From Branchiostoma belcheri (taxonomy: Eukaryota > Chordata > Leptocardii > Amphioxiformes > Branchiostomatidae), in NCBI RefSeq assembly GCF_001625305.1, contig NW_017804243.1, positions 1,082,495-1,146,494 on the forward strand: a stretch of 64,000 nucleotides of DNA, written 5' to 3'. The position numbers were made by a program, and so were the translations under genes. Below the pieces are notes generated by a model. That model did not search any database and had not been told where the DNA came from. It was given only the letters and a program-made list of their open reading frames with translations. This document shows positions 10,401-21,300 of this stretch, piece by piece. Within the stretch, counting starts at the first letter, position 1, and each line of letters opens with the position of its first letter.

Positions 10401-13400
10401 AATTATAATACAAACAGCTTTTATTAAAGCTTTACTGTCTATTGGATTTTACCAAGACTTTTGGCCAGAATTCTAGTTCCAGTTCATATTACACAATGTA
10501 TTCTGCTAACTTAACCTTATGCTAGGGTAGCCTTTTGGCACCAAATTTGTATTTAATTTAGTTTATGGGATGGCCTGGCAGCAGGGAGATGGTTAAAGAC
10601 AAATGGCTGTTCATCTTGAAATCAGCAACAACAAACAAGCAAAGAAACAAACAAACAAACGTGATTACAACAACCTCTTGTTTTGGTCCCGTCCCCGCTA
10701 AGCGCCATCAGGACGAGCGCGACCCTCACGAACACGTGGAGGAGCTGGTTGGTTCCCGTGACGACCATCAGCCGCACCTCGGCCTCCTCCATCACCCGGT
10801 GTTTCCTCGCCATCCCGGTCTCCATCTTGGGTCGCGTCTGCGGCGGGAGGTTCAAGGTCACCTTGGCATTGTCTCCAAGGGCGACGACGTGGTGATGAAG
10901 TTCTAGTGCAGACTTGACGACACTGCTGGGGTCTTCTTTAGCTGTGAAGTTGGACACAAGTAATATCAAGCCGCAGGCATCAGAGTTTGAGAAAAAGTAG
11001 CCAGGTCTTCAAATTCTCTCTTACACAAGTAAGAGAGATAATTAAACTAGAAAGGTAATATTTAGAAAGCAACTAGTATTTCATGTACATAATGTTTACT
11101 ACTGCTGCTTTGTTTATTCTTTAGTAATACCTAAACACATTACATTTAAAATATGTGGTGACACAAGTTCAACTCTGCCCTGCCACTTGCTACATAATGT
11201 TGTCCTACACCATGGGTGTCTGCTACAGCACCAGTTACCATGGTGACATCTATCTGGTTTGGAGAAGAAGGAGAAGAGCAAAAAAATGTTTCCCTTCTGC
11301 AAAAGCAGAGCCTTTCAGTTACAAATGACTAGAAGTTCAAAACTAACCTACATTTGTACTTGTATAGTTTAACTACATGTGCATGTACAAATGTAATAAA
11401 CTGTGTGTTCTATATAATATATCTTATCAAGAACATTTTCTGTACAAAATAAAATAACTAACCAAGGAAAAGAGCTTTCTAACAAGTAAATCTAATGAAA
11501 GAACCATCAAAGGTGTCATTCTACCTGGCCAATCAACAAAAGCCCCAAGACCGACTGCTTGCTTCTTCAACCAAACTACCTCGTTCACAAGCTTCCCTAA
11601 TCTCAGTCCCTGAGGATGCTGGGAGAGGACTGCAGCGACCAGGGACCAGGGTGAGATGACCATGTGCTTCTGCTGGGCGAGGATGACTTGGTAGGCGAGG
11701 TGTTGGACAAAGGTCTGCTCCTCACTGGTGAACATGGACATGTGCCTGGGAGTAAAAAAAACATTGAAAACACATTGAAAATCTCAGTATTAATGGCACA
11801 TTGAGATTGAGAAATGTAACAACACGTATCCATTGTCATGTGTGAAGACATTTTTAATGTTGACACGAAATGTCATTTTGGGTTAAAGGCATCCAATGCA
11901 ACTTCATGGAGGCAAAATAGAAAATCTGTCTGATATTGACATTTACATGTATTGCCATTTCTTAGCACATTTTTAGCACGTCATCATTTCATACAAATTG
12001 CCCCAAAACGAGCTAATCTGTGTTTTATTATGTTTTAATTTACTACAACCAATAAATAGCTAGAACCAGCCTATGATATCATACAAGCGACCATTTTCAT
12101 ATGCTATGGGATAGTATGGGTTCAACTTACTTCTTTTAGAATATTGACTTGAAAAATCATGTTTTGTGCCTTGCAATGACTTTGGGTGTTATTTTCACAT
12201 GCTTTATCTAATAGCTTTACCTATCTAAGAAAATACAACTTCCAACAGCACATAAAAGAATTTCCAACACACAGGCCTGTCCTTGGTGCTGAACATCATT
12301 GACACACAGGCCTGTCCTTGGTGCTGAACATCATTGACACACAGACCTGTCCTTGGTGCTGAACACCATCTACACAAAGTATTTCTGTCCTTTCAGATGT
12401 ACATAAAACCCACCTCGGGTGCAGGCCATGGACACTGCGGTCAATTCTCCCCTCTGCCAGCTTCCTAACAGACAACGGTTCCCCGAAACAGACGTGAATG
12501 CTGCCATAATCCTCCTGCAGGACACTACGAGCCTTCACTAGGCCCTGGAAGAAACAAAAGAATGCATGGTTTAATATAAATCACTTTATATTTGTGGTAG
12601 CAAAATTTCACAGTCTGAGAAAAATAAACATGTTGGTAGAACTTTATGTGCCACTTGCTACGTACATAATGTAATCCAATACCACAGTGTCTGCTACAGC
12701 ACCAGTTACCATGGTGACAGACATCTGGTTCGTGGTCATTAACCTCATTTGTTTGAAATGGAAGAAGGAAGGAACAGAGCAAAAACAGTATGTATTCCCT
12801 CTGCAAAGGTAAACCTGATGTCTTCAGTCTCTGCGTCACTTTTAAAGACCTTTTTTAAGTTAATAGGAAGTAGTACCAGTAGTAAAAAGGTCCTGTTCCA
12901 CTCTATGCAGAGCATAGGGGTGGTGCCCTTCTCCATTCCCATAGCCCTTGGGCAACACACAGTTGTGCAAGGCACTACAGCAGGGGGCTAGTCTGCTTGT
13001 AGTGCTATGTGATTGACCTTCCCATACTCTTTCTCATATGTGCTGAGTGCTAAGTAGAGAAAGAAGTGTATACCATTTTTAAAGTCTTTGGTATGACCCG
13101 GCCAGGGTTTGAACTCACGACCTCCCGGTTACAAAGCGAGCGCTCTACCAATTGAGCTATTGCACCAGTAGTACATGTAGCTAAAAGTATTTATTCAAAA
13201 AACAAGTCAATGACTGCCTGTAAGATTGCATGAAACATTTAGACAACTTACTGAAGTGGACTCCTTTGGTTTGGGGATCCCCAGCAGTTCCCTGGCGTAC
13301 AGTGTTTCCTCCAGGCGCCGGTCGTAGCTGATACTGATGGGGACGACGGTGATGTCGTACACAGAGCCAATCAGGAACGGTTCAATAGCAGCTGACAGGA

Positions 13401-16259
13401 GACCTGTAAACATATACAAACAGTGATGTCAACAGCAAATATTATGGTATATTTGTCACATGTACATAAGGTGAAATGTCAGTGACTGGATGGAAGAAGA
13501 TTGAAACACAATAGACTTGAAAATTTTATTCCAATTGTACCAGTATTTAGGGCTCAAAATACTGGGTGTATATGCACTTTTGTGCACCCAAAATTGGAGC
13601 TGTACATCTAATTTAGACTGCGTGGGGGCAGGGGACATACTGGTAATATATATTTGTGTAGGATTAGATGAATAAAAATACCATCATTGTAATTGTGTCA
13701 TAAAGTATAATAAAACCTTTGTTGTGTTATACATTAACTGTTTAGAATTTCGAAGTGAGCTGTAGCACGCATGAATCAGATTTAATCTCCAAAAAGAGGC
13801 AGTAAGTTTTATGACTAAATTGTTTTGCTAGCATTATACTTTATTCAATGTTGTACTAATTTCTGTGCTCTTAGAAGAAGTCAAACATTATCATTGTAAC
13901 AATGTGAAAAAGATATGGGACGTATTTCATTCTATAAGATGTAAATAGACCTACCAAACTTTGGTGAGAGTGATTTTGAGGTGCGACTCCTGGTCCCCTC
14001 CACAAAGAACTCCATGGGTGAGTCCCCGTTCCGTATCAGTGTCTGCACGTATTCCGTGAACACTGCCCAGTACAGCCTGTCGGAACCAAACGACCTCCGC
14101 ATGAAGAACGCTCCGCAGTTTCTCAGCAGAGTTCCCACGAACTTCATCGCCATAAAATCTGCATAAGGAATGCAATAGACTGTTGTTTGACAAGGAAACA
14201 GGAATAATGGATGCTTCTGCTTTCATTTCAGTATACAGTACAGTATTGACTGTCACGCACTTCACCAAGTTGTCCTGTCACTACATAACCTCCTTGATTT
14301 CCTCATTGACTCCCACTACAATGTAGTAGCTGTCAGCTACTTTGAATCTGGTGTATTTTAAAGCTAAAAGGCTGTTATACTGGCTATACTACATATACTA
14401 TGACAGCTAGTCTCCAATCAACTTCTATGGTATCTAAACCAGGCCTCTAGCCAGCACCAGTTTTTCTGTCAATAGCAGGAACTCTATGGCATGTGACGGA
14501 AGAACGTTCAAACCAATCCGTCAACCTTGATGAAAATTGAAAAAAAATCTTTGCCTTTTAAAATTAGGATTTTAAAGGTGTAAGAATACAAAATTTGCCC
14601 CCGGACCCCCCTAGATTGTGAGCACTCTCCCCCCAAGGTCTGATTACAGTATGACCCTGGGCTGACAGAAAAAGATTTCCATGCAGCTGGATAGAGCCCT
14701 GAATATAAAATGTCAAGAATACACCTTAAATCATTAAAATGTAAAATGTAAAATAAATGTAGCAAAAGTCATTGGACTCACCAGCACCAGCAGCAATGAC
14801 AGGCAGGGGAAAGTCGTAACAGTAGGCGACATAAGACAGCATGAGGAAGTCGATGTAGCTGCGATGGGAGGGCAGCAGCAGAACAGGCTGGTCCTTCGAC
14901 ATCTTAGCCAGCTGGAAAGAGAGAATTTCGGTATTTCAAAATATTTACTCCATAATATTAGTTTTTTTCTTGAATTTAGGACACCAGTTCATATGTTTGA
15001 CTGGTACAGTTTTACAGGATTCCAATATCCAGTAACTTGATCGCATAAACTTTAGACTGACAACAATCATGACCCCTTCTTTCAGATTTATGTATAGCCT
15101 GCCAGACAACTTTATCCATCATGAATATAGACAAAGTGAATTCTATGAGTATGCAGGGTCCAAGATATGCACTCTCACTGGGCAAGTCATGTTTTCTGTA
15201 AAAGACTTATTGGAAATGCTGGGCAACCTGAGAAAAACAGGGATTAAAAAAATACAACGTCAGAACAACGGCCAACCTTTTCAAGGTGATCCCCATTGAC
15301 GTAGATTTTCTTGTACAGGGTCTTGAAGATTTTGTTGAGGAAGTAGGCAAAGAACCTGATGGACCTCATCCTCAGGTTGTGTCCCATCTCCTGTACCATG
15401 GCGCGGGCCTGAGATAGCAACTCATCTTCTGATTGGTCAGTCTCTGTAGCCAGCTAGTAAGAGGTTAAAAGTTACAACAAGTTCAATGATAGCACCAATT
15501 TTTGCATCATTACATAATTTATCATCATACTAAGTGACAAAGAACATATCAGCCTGCTTGAAATTTGCAATTCTAACTTTCATATAATTATAGTATTTCA
15601 TAGCACATGCTCCATTGATTATGAAAAACTTGATTACACAACAATCATTGTCGTATCCATACAATGTATGGCAACTTGTACATGAATGGAAGTTGAACTA
15701 TATATATTGACAAATCAACAATGTAAGCATGAAGATCTAAGGTCCAATTTCTAGTTGTGTAACAGTTAAAATTCCAACATCCTACTTCCGGAAAATCTCA
15801 ATACATGTAGTAGCTAAAAGAAGCAAACCATACAAAATCAAATCAAAGTTGTTCCTAGAGAATTCTTTCATCAGTGACAAGTTTTTGAAGGGTAAGAGTA
15901 CTAACCTCCAAATTTTCTATGAATATCAGTCCATCTTGTTCATGGAGTGACTTGCATTCTCTAAGAACTGTAACTTAATAATATGTGACAAATGAATCTC
16001 TTCAACCAAATGAAAGTTATCCATATCATACAGTACCCAAATCCATCCCTACCTGTTCAATGACACTCAGCACCCGTGTAGAATTCAGCACGTCTTCCTT
16101 GACCTTCTCAGGAGTTCGAGGTTTACAGTGTTTGTACCGCGGCGGGTCGTACGTCTCCATGGAGAAGCCCAGGTCACTGTACAGCCGCTTCCCCTCCAGG
16201 ATGTCCTCATACTCAGGTCTGCTCATGGTTCTGATTATCACTTCTACAGGGTCATGGGC
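7369..16259 (-). CDS. GNPAT: Dihydroxyacetone-phosphate acyltransferase (GNPAT), 14 exons
   Basis: Acylates dihydroxyacetone phosphate on the luminal side of peroxisomes, the first step of ether-phospholipid (plasmalogen) synthesis. Phase-consistent exons, in coding order: 16053-16259, 15277-15453, 14782-14911, 13955-14158, 13252-13403, 12414-12544, 11525-11745, 10675-10941, 10121-10200, 9757-9897, 9191-9299, 8174-8267, 7820-7881, 7369-7436. They sum to about 680 codons, the length of the human enzyme. The acyltransferase block HRSYID (HX4D) is in exon 3; [10 protein letters not shown] and [10 protein letters not shown] in exon 4; VPISISYD and PKPKEST in exon 5; NQLLHVFVR in exon 8. The last exon ends in Lys-Ala-Arg-Leu, a PTS1-type peroxisome signal. 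The start is unsure: translation may begin at the Met at 16226, or in an unseen upstream exon joined at the 16260 acceptor. No broken exon was seen. Confidence 0.95.
8508..8936. mobile_element. Element with TTAGAGCTGTGTACC inverted ends and GGTACA repeats
   Basis: TTAGAGCTGTGTACC at 8512-8526 is matched by its exact inverse at 8918-8932, with ATTATT-type flanks on both sides. Inside each end are runs of a GTACC/GGTACA hexamer (8528-8610 and 8844-8905). It lies in a GNPAT intron. The short open frame inside has no recognisable features. Likely a small non-autonomous DNA element with hexamer-array subterminal repeats. Confidence 0.7.
8961..9150 (-). mobile_element. 5'-truncated non-LTR retrotransposon tail
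   Basis: On the minus strand an open stretch (about 9150 to the stop at 8996-8994) reads [18 protein letters not shown] and then MLERDAGL, the Arg-Gly-Arg-Pro style C-terminus seen in many LINE reverse transcriptases. It is followed by a short 3' end and an (ATG)n tail (8961-8980). It begins about 40 bp from the GNPAT exon at 9191, within the downstream intron. Confidence 0.75.
11170..11305 (+). repeat. Dispersed repeat family S3, copy 1
   Basis: Contains GCCACTTGCTAC and TGTCTGCTACAGCACCAGTT followed by a GAAGAAGG-AAGAGCAAAAA tract and CTGCAAAGG. Related copies lie at 12648-12815, 23655-23800 and, inverted, 29465-29630. All are in introns of the two large genes. Class unknown. Confidence 0.65.
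12277..12363 (-). repeat. Three 35-bp tandem units with an RE1/NRSE-like core
   Basis: The 17-mer TTCAGCACCAAGGACAG occurs on the minus strand at 12277-12293, 12312-12328 and 12347-12363, exactly 35 bp apart. The spacers (GCCTGTGTGTCAATGATG type) are nearly identical. The core matches the fixed positions of the vertebrate RE1/NRSE consensus (TTYAGCACCNNGGACAG). It sits in a GNPAT intron, close to the exon at 12414. Whether anything binds it is unknown. Confidence 0.85.
12648..12815 (+). repeat. Dispersed repeat family S3, copy 2
   Basis: Same block order as the copy at 11170: GCCACTTGCTAC, CTGCTACAGCACCAGTTACC, GAAGAAGGAAGGAACAGAGC, CTCTGCAAAGG. Intronic in GNPAT. Confidence 0.65.
12888..13166 (-). 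mobile_element. tRNA-derived SINE, copy 1
   Basis: Read on the minus strand it begins with a tRNA-like head containing an A-box-like TAGCTCAATTGGTAGAGC and a B-box-like GTTCAAACCC, then ~200 bp of tail. The whole unit is repeated in the same orientation at 27388-27662. The anticodon arm does not pair properly, so this is a SINE head and not a working tRNA gene. Intronic in GNPAT. Confidence 0.8.
15855..15950 (+). repeat. Solo end of small inverted-repeat element (family W)
   Basis: AGAATTCTTTCATCAGTGAC, then GTTTTTGAAGGGTAAGAGTA and CTAACCTCCAAATTTT match, in inverse, the right end of the element at 63504-63700. Only one end is present here. GNPAT intron. Confidence 0.6.
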
Positions 16260-18234
16260 CTGAAAAGGCAGCAAGGAGGTTGAATACAAGCCCGGTCTGT
16301 GGACATTATGCAAATTGGGGGGTAACTGACACGTCAATGTGAAGTTGAAACTTCACACCTGAGGCAAACATCGTTGAAAGGGCAGTAATCCTGTCCTGTT
16401 TCCTTTTGATTTTAAACCTCTTTGGCATAAGCGAATCTTTAAATGTACTTTCATAGTGCAATATACTTAATGTAATTTACAGAAGGCACAAATCAGCCTT
16501 TGGCTGCAATGAATTTTTTACCAATAAACTATTATTGATTGATTGGTTGGTTGATTAGTTGATTGTTTGATTGATTGATTGATTGGAAAGGAAGTGATTT
16601 TAATCAGTTTTGGTTCACTGAAGAGCTATTCTTCCACTGGTTGCAACAGACAGCTGGTGCTATGTACTGAATCGATCCAATTGTATCATTCCATGAGACA
16701 GACAAGGTTTAAACTTTTTTTCTAATTACATGTATAACTTTTTGTAATACTTCATCATCAAGAAAGGGTCTGCATGGAGGGATTTTGACAATCCTTGGAA
16801 GTATTTTAGGAGGGTCTGCAACCCTTAATGGTATGTTCGGGGGAGAGATTTTGGACTGTTCCGTTGTAATTACTCATACTAGGCTGCCTTTTTTTTAGCA
16901 GATGTTACAAATTTCTATGAAATACAGTAAATACATTAGCTAAAGTACGTACAGTAAATACCCTGAGTTACCACAGCTAGGCTACCAACAGGGACAAAAT
17001 ACTGTGAAGTCAGGTCACCTCACAGAAGTAAGGCATGCAGACCAGGCTCAAAAACATAAAAACATGGGGGGGGGGCATGGGGGGATCTCTTTTCAGTTAA
17101 CGTTACATCATATAGCACAATTCCAATTTCATACAAGAACAGGCTGCTGATCACTACGTGTACATGTAGAATTCTTTTTGGTAGCATGTGACATTTATTA
17201 TATAAGTTGATAATGTGCAGTGACCTGGAAAAACTGGATACGCCAGGAAGGTTGGTAAATCTAATAAAGCAAGTTAGTTGTTGATAATTATTTTCTTTGC
17301 AAGCTTTGTTTAAGACAAATGCAAATAATTAATTCGTGGATAAATGTTCCGAAAACACATTTGGTCATAATCAATCTCATAGGCTCTGTAGCTAATGACA
17401 TTAACTGTACATATAGCTGGACACACCCATATCACCATGAGAATGACCTGGGGGCGTGAGACACACATTATATTTGTCAAAGACAGTAAACTGCTCACCC
17501 TCAATGATTCAAGTGCAGCGGTGACAAGTAGCAGTGGACGTGCTGAAATCTGTGCTGCAGCACGCAGTGATCCAATTAAACATCAGCGTGTGTGATTGGA
17601 CAAACATCAAGACAAGCAAACATCGTACCACTAGCAACACCCATGGGCGGGTCTGTTTGAAAACCCGGAAGTGCTCGCTTCACTCTCAAATATTGCCGAT
17701 CTCCCTGCACGTTCAAAATTTCTCCGAGCAAAATTTTGCCTCAACGTTATATGATCCAACATACAGCTATAGAGCTCTATGTCACACAACAATTCAGCTA
17801 TATAAAGGAGAACAGTCGTAAAGAAATGTCGACCCACATTGCCTGTTTTCAGAAGGACGCCATCTTGCACATGTGACTTAGGCTATTCTACTAAAAAATA
17901 GGGGTGGTGGAACATGCATGTACCATTATAAGCAAGTAGGAAAAGAAATACAAAAGATATCACCGATGCAATATATAACCATAGTCTTTAAGATCTTAGT
18001 TTTGGTAATATTATATGGTTTAAAAGTATTTGTTGGAGAGCACAGCAATGTGAAATATATAATTGTCCCCTTCTAAAATTATTTGACTAACCCATACTTG
18101 CCCCACATGTAGCCTAGGGATGCTAGGCTTGGAGCTAGGCTACATTCAGGAATCAGGATGTGTACATATTGTCATGTAATGTAAACGTGTGCAGATGTTT
18201 CAAAATAGGGCTTAGGTAGTTGCTGATTGCAAGA
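16260..18234. promoter_or_regulatory. Putative divergent 5' region of GNPAT (-) and hydrolase (+)
   Basis: The first supported GNPAT exon ends at 16259 on the minus strand, and the first hydrolase codon is at 18235 on the plus strand, so the two genes are head to head within 2 kb. The interval has TTGA-type short repeats (16535-16590), a G-run at 17065-17085 and no other recognisable gene. No convincing TATA box or initiator was identified; the promoter role is inferred from gene orientation only. A GNPAT 5' exon may lie within it. Confidence 0.4.
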
Positions 18235-18318
18235 ATGAGACTATTGAGTATTTTGGATACTTTAGTGGTTGTCTTGTATTTTTCAAGACCTTCACTTTGT
18301 AAAAAAAAGGATGCACAG
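18235..18318 (+). CDS. Hydrolase exon 1 with signal peptide
   Basis: ATG at 18235 opens a 28-codon exon ending CAG before GTAAGT. Residues 3-16 are almost wholly hydrophobic and are followed by SRPSLC and a lysine-rich stretch, a typical signal-peptide profile with a possible cut after the Cys near residue 22. A TTG 15 bases upstream extends the frame but is not a plausible start. Confidence 0.8.
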
Positions 18319-21300
18319 GTAAGTCAATTTTGTCATCAGAACATACTAGAATACTGCACTTGCGCAAAACCTGGATTTTTCTGGGGTTTTGTTGACTGTT
18401 TGGACAAGGTTGCATTAGAATTTTGCTAGTTGCAGACCTTGTTATCTTTTACGACACAACATTTAAAACGGTTAGATCTGCTGATCAGAAGTGATCGACC
18501 TGCTGAAGTGCTTTGCACAATGCATTATTTGTTTGTGCAGGCCCAGTATGTTCTGCAGTCATGCACATTGTTGAATATTTTCTATCTGTAGTTACTCTGG
18601 CATTACACCATGATCAATTTAGTCTTAGGATGTATGAGTTCCATCCTGGTTAGTTTACGTCCGCTCCCACAGTCGCTACCACCAACGACTGTGGGAGCGG
18701 ACGTAAACTAACCAGGATGGAACCCAGGCTACCCCCTTGCAGGCCCTCATGTATGATCATTGATTATAGCTTTTAATGTACTTAATGGAAACTTCATCAA
18801 TACATCATGTCAGGGTACTTTATTAATTAGTTTTGTTTGAATTGCAGAAATCATCCTTACAACTTCTGGAGAAAGAGAGCAAGAGGTTGGAGAAAACAGG
18901 ATGCAAGTCCACCAAACAGGACCATGTCACCAATCTCAGGGTCAACAGAAAGGTACTAATTTAAAAACATCCTGTTACAATTTTTTGCATTAGTTTAGAC
19001 AAGGACATTACTAGTATACAATGTCCTTAGTTTAGATAATAATTCTATTTCAAACTTGCATGTGCACAATAGCGCTTTCTGAAATTTAAAACTGGATTTA
19101 GATGCTGGAACATTAAATTTTTGGTACATTTCAAATTCACCCATCCATCCATCCATCCATCCATCCATCTATCCATCCATCCATCTATCCATCCATCCAT
19201 CTATCCATTCATTCATTGAAATGTTTTCTCATTTAGGTATGATAAAAATAACATACAACACCATGCCCGTAGCCAGGGGGGGTTCGGAAGAACCCCCCCA
19301 CAAGGCTCAAAGGTCCACTTTTTGGTCCACTTTTTATGTAAAGGTCCACTTTTTGGTCCACTTTTTATGTAAAGGTCCAAGATTTTTCTTGAAAAGATGG
19401 ACTGGAATCGTAGAAAAACTGCTCCTTTTGTCATTGAATAAAAATTTATCTCTGATTTTTTCTTGGAAATCCTCTCAAAAATGCACGAAATGCCGTTTTA
19501 GAAGGTTCATTTTTCAAAATTTTCCGGGGGAGCATCGCCCCCGGACCCCCCTAGGAACCTCGCGCCTTCGGCGCTCGCCTCGCGCCTACGGCGCTCGAGG
19601 TCCCCTCAAGCAGTGGAAGAACCCCCCCCATTCAAAATCCTGGCTACGGGCATGCACTCATCACACTTGTAGGGTTTGAGTCCACTATGACTCGCCACGT
19701 GTCGCTGCAAGGATGTCAGGTGTGCAGTAGAATAGTCGCACTGGTCACATTTGTACGGTTTTTCTCCTGTATGTTTCCTCATGTGATGGGCTAGGTTAGT
19801 CTTGGCGGAGCACCTAAANNNNNNNNNNNNNNNNNNNNAATAATTCAGAGCCCCTGTTTTATGTATTTTGTATGTATCTTAACCAGATACAAGTCTCTTT
19901 AAAACACATTGCATTTTAAAGAGACTTGTATCTATATCTAGTAGATACAGAAATTAAACACGGCTTACACAAAGTCTTAATGAATATCTTTATCCCCCCC
20001 CCTGCAGTGGGAAGCAGCCACAGCCTGTCTCCTACAAACTTTACAGGCATCAGCTGATGACGGGTGGGCGTGGTCACAGCTGGGCGACCTGTATGACAGG
20101 CAGGGGGAGAAGAAAAAAGGATCAACCTGTTTCCAACAGGCAGCGAAACTAACAGGTGTCTGTTCAAGTGCTCATGACATCAGAGTACAGCCTTATCCAG
20201 TGGTAGAAATACTTTTCTCCAGTGTTAAAAGCAATATTGCAGAATTTCAAGATTTGGTTTTGGATTTTGCAATTTCGAAATACTTTCTGCAAATACACAC
20301 TTATAAGTCTGGACATAAACCCATGGCACTATACAAAATTGCTTGTCGGCAACATTTATATATTTTTGCAAGCAATTTGAAAAATACATCAAAAGTAATA
20401 TTTTTTATGATGTCAGTAGTAAACACAAAGCTCTTAAACATTGTTATGCCGACATCATTGAGTCTAGCCTGATTTTTTCAGTCTGCAAAATTGCAGGTTG
20501 CTTAATTTTTCTTCTGCAATGTTGAAAATGTCTCTGCAAAATGCAGACTGGAGACGGGTATTTCTAACACTGTTATCTGATTGTAGTTGCCACAACTTAC
20601 ATGTATATGTATTTACCTGCGGCTAAGTGGCTAACAGACTACAATTTTTTTATAAATACACACGGTTCTCCATTACATTCGAGTTTTCAATGCCTCTCTT
20701 ACATTTTATTTTTGCATTTCTGTATTTTTTACTGAGCTGATGTCATCGAGTTGTTGGAAGTTTGAGATTTTGAGGACGTTACTCAGTACATGGTCAGATA
20801 ATGATATATCTCAAACCAACTTGCTTTCTGTGACTGTACTCTGTCATTAATGCGAATCGTGTCTCAGTTTAATGCTGTCCTTAGTGCTGAATTGCTTTCC
20901 TCTCACTTATTGGCCTTGATTCGTTATTATGTTGTTTTATAATTTCAGGGAAACTTACAGACTTTGTGAGGAAGTGGCATTTTTTAGGTAAGAAAAAGAT
21001 ATCATGGTTAGATTATTTCTTGCAGCGTGAACTATATGTACAATGTACACTGTTGTGAGTACAAACAGTATCATAATGATTGTGTTTACATGTGTATCTG
21101 CACCAAACATGTTCTTTACACCATATTAAATGTTTCCAGGTCCTACTACTGGTGACTACTACATGTACATGTTTGTATTTCACAGGCTAGCTCTTCAGCT
21201 GCAGGGCAAATGTAAAACATGTCCCCAAGAATATAAATTACATGCCTATCCTGGAGCTGAAGCCTTGGCCTAAAAATAGGCCCTGGAAACACTGTCTGAC

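Noticed and set aside
12277-12363. CRISPR-like array (regular 35-bp repeats)
   Set aside because: Only three units, the spacers are themselves repeated, and the genome is animal; it is a minisatellite.
13090-13166. Possible tRNA gene on the minus strand
   Set aside because: A- and B-box-like sequences are present but the anticodon stem does not pair, and the whole 280-bp unit recurs at 27388-27662, so it is a SINE head.
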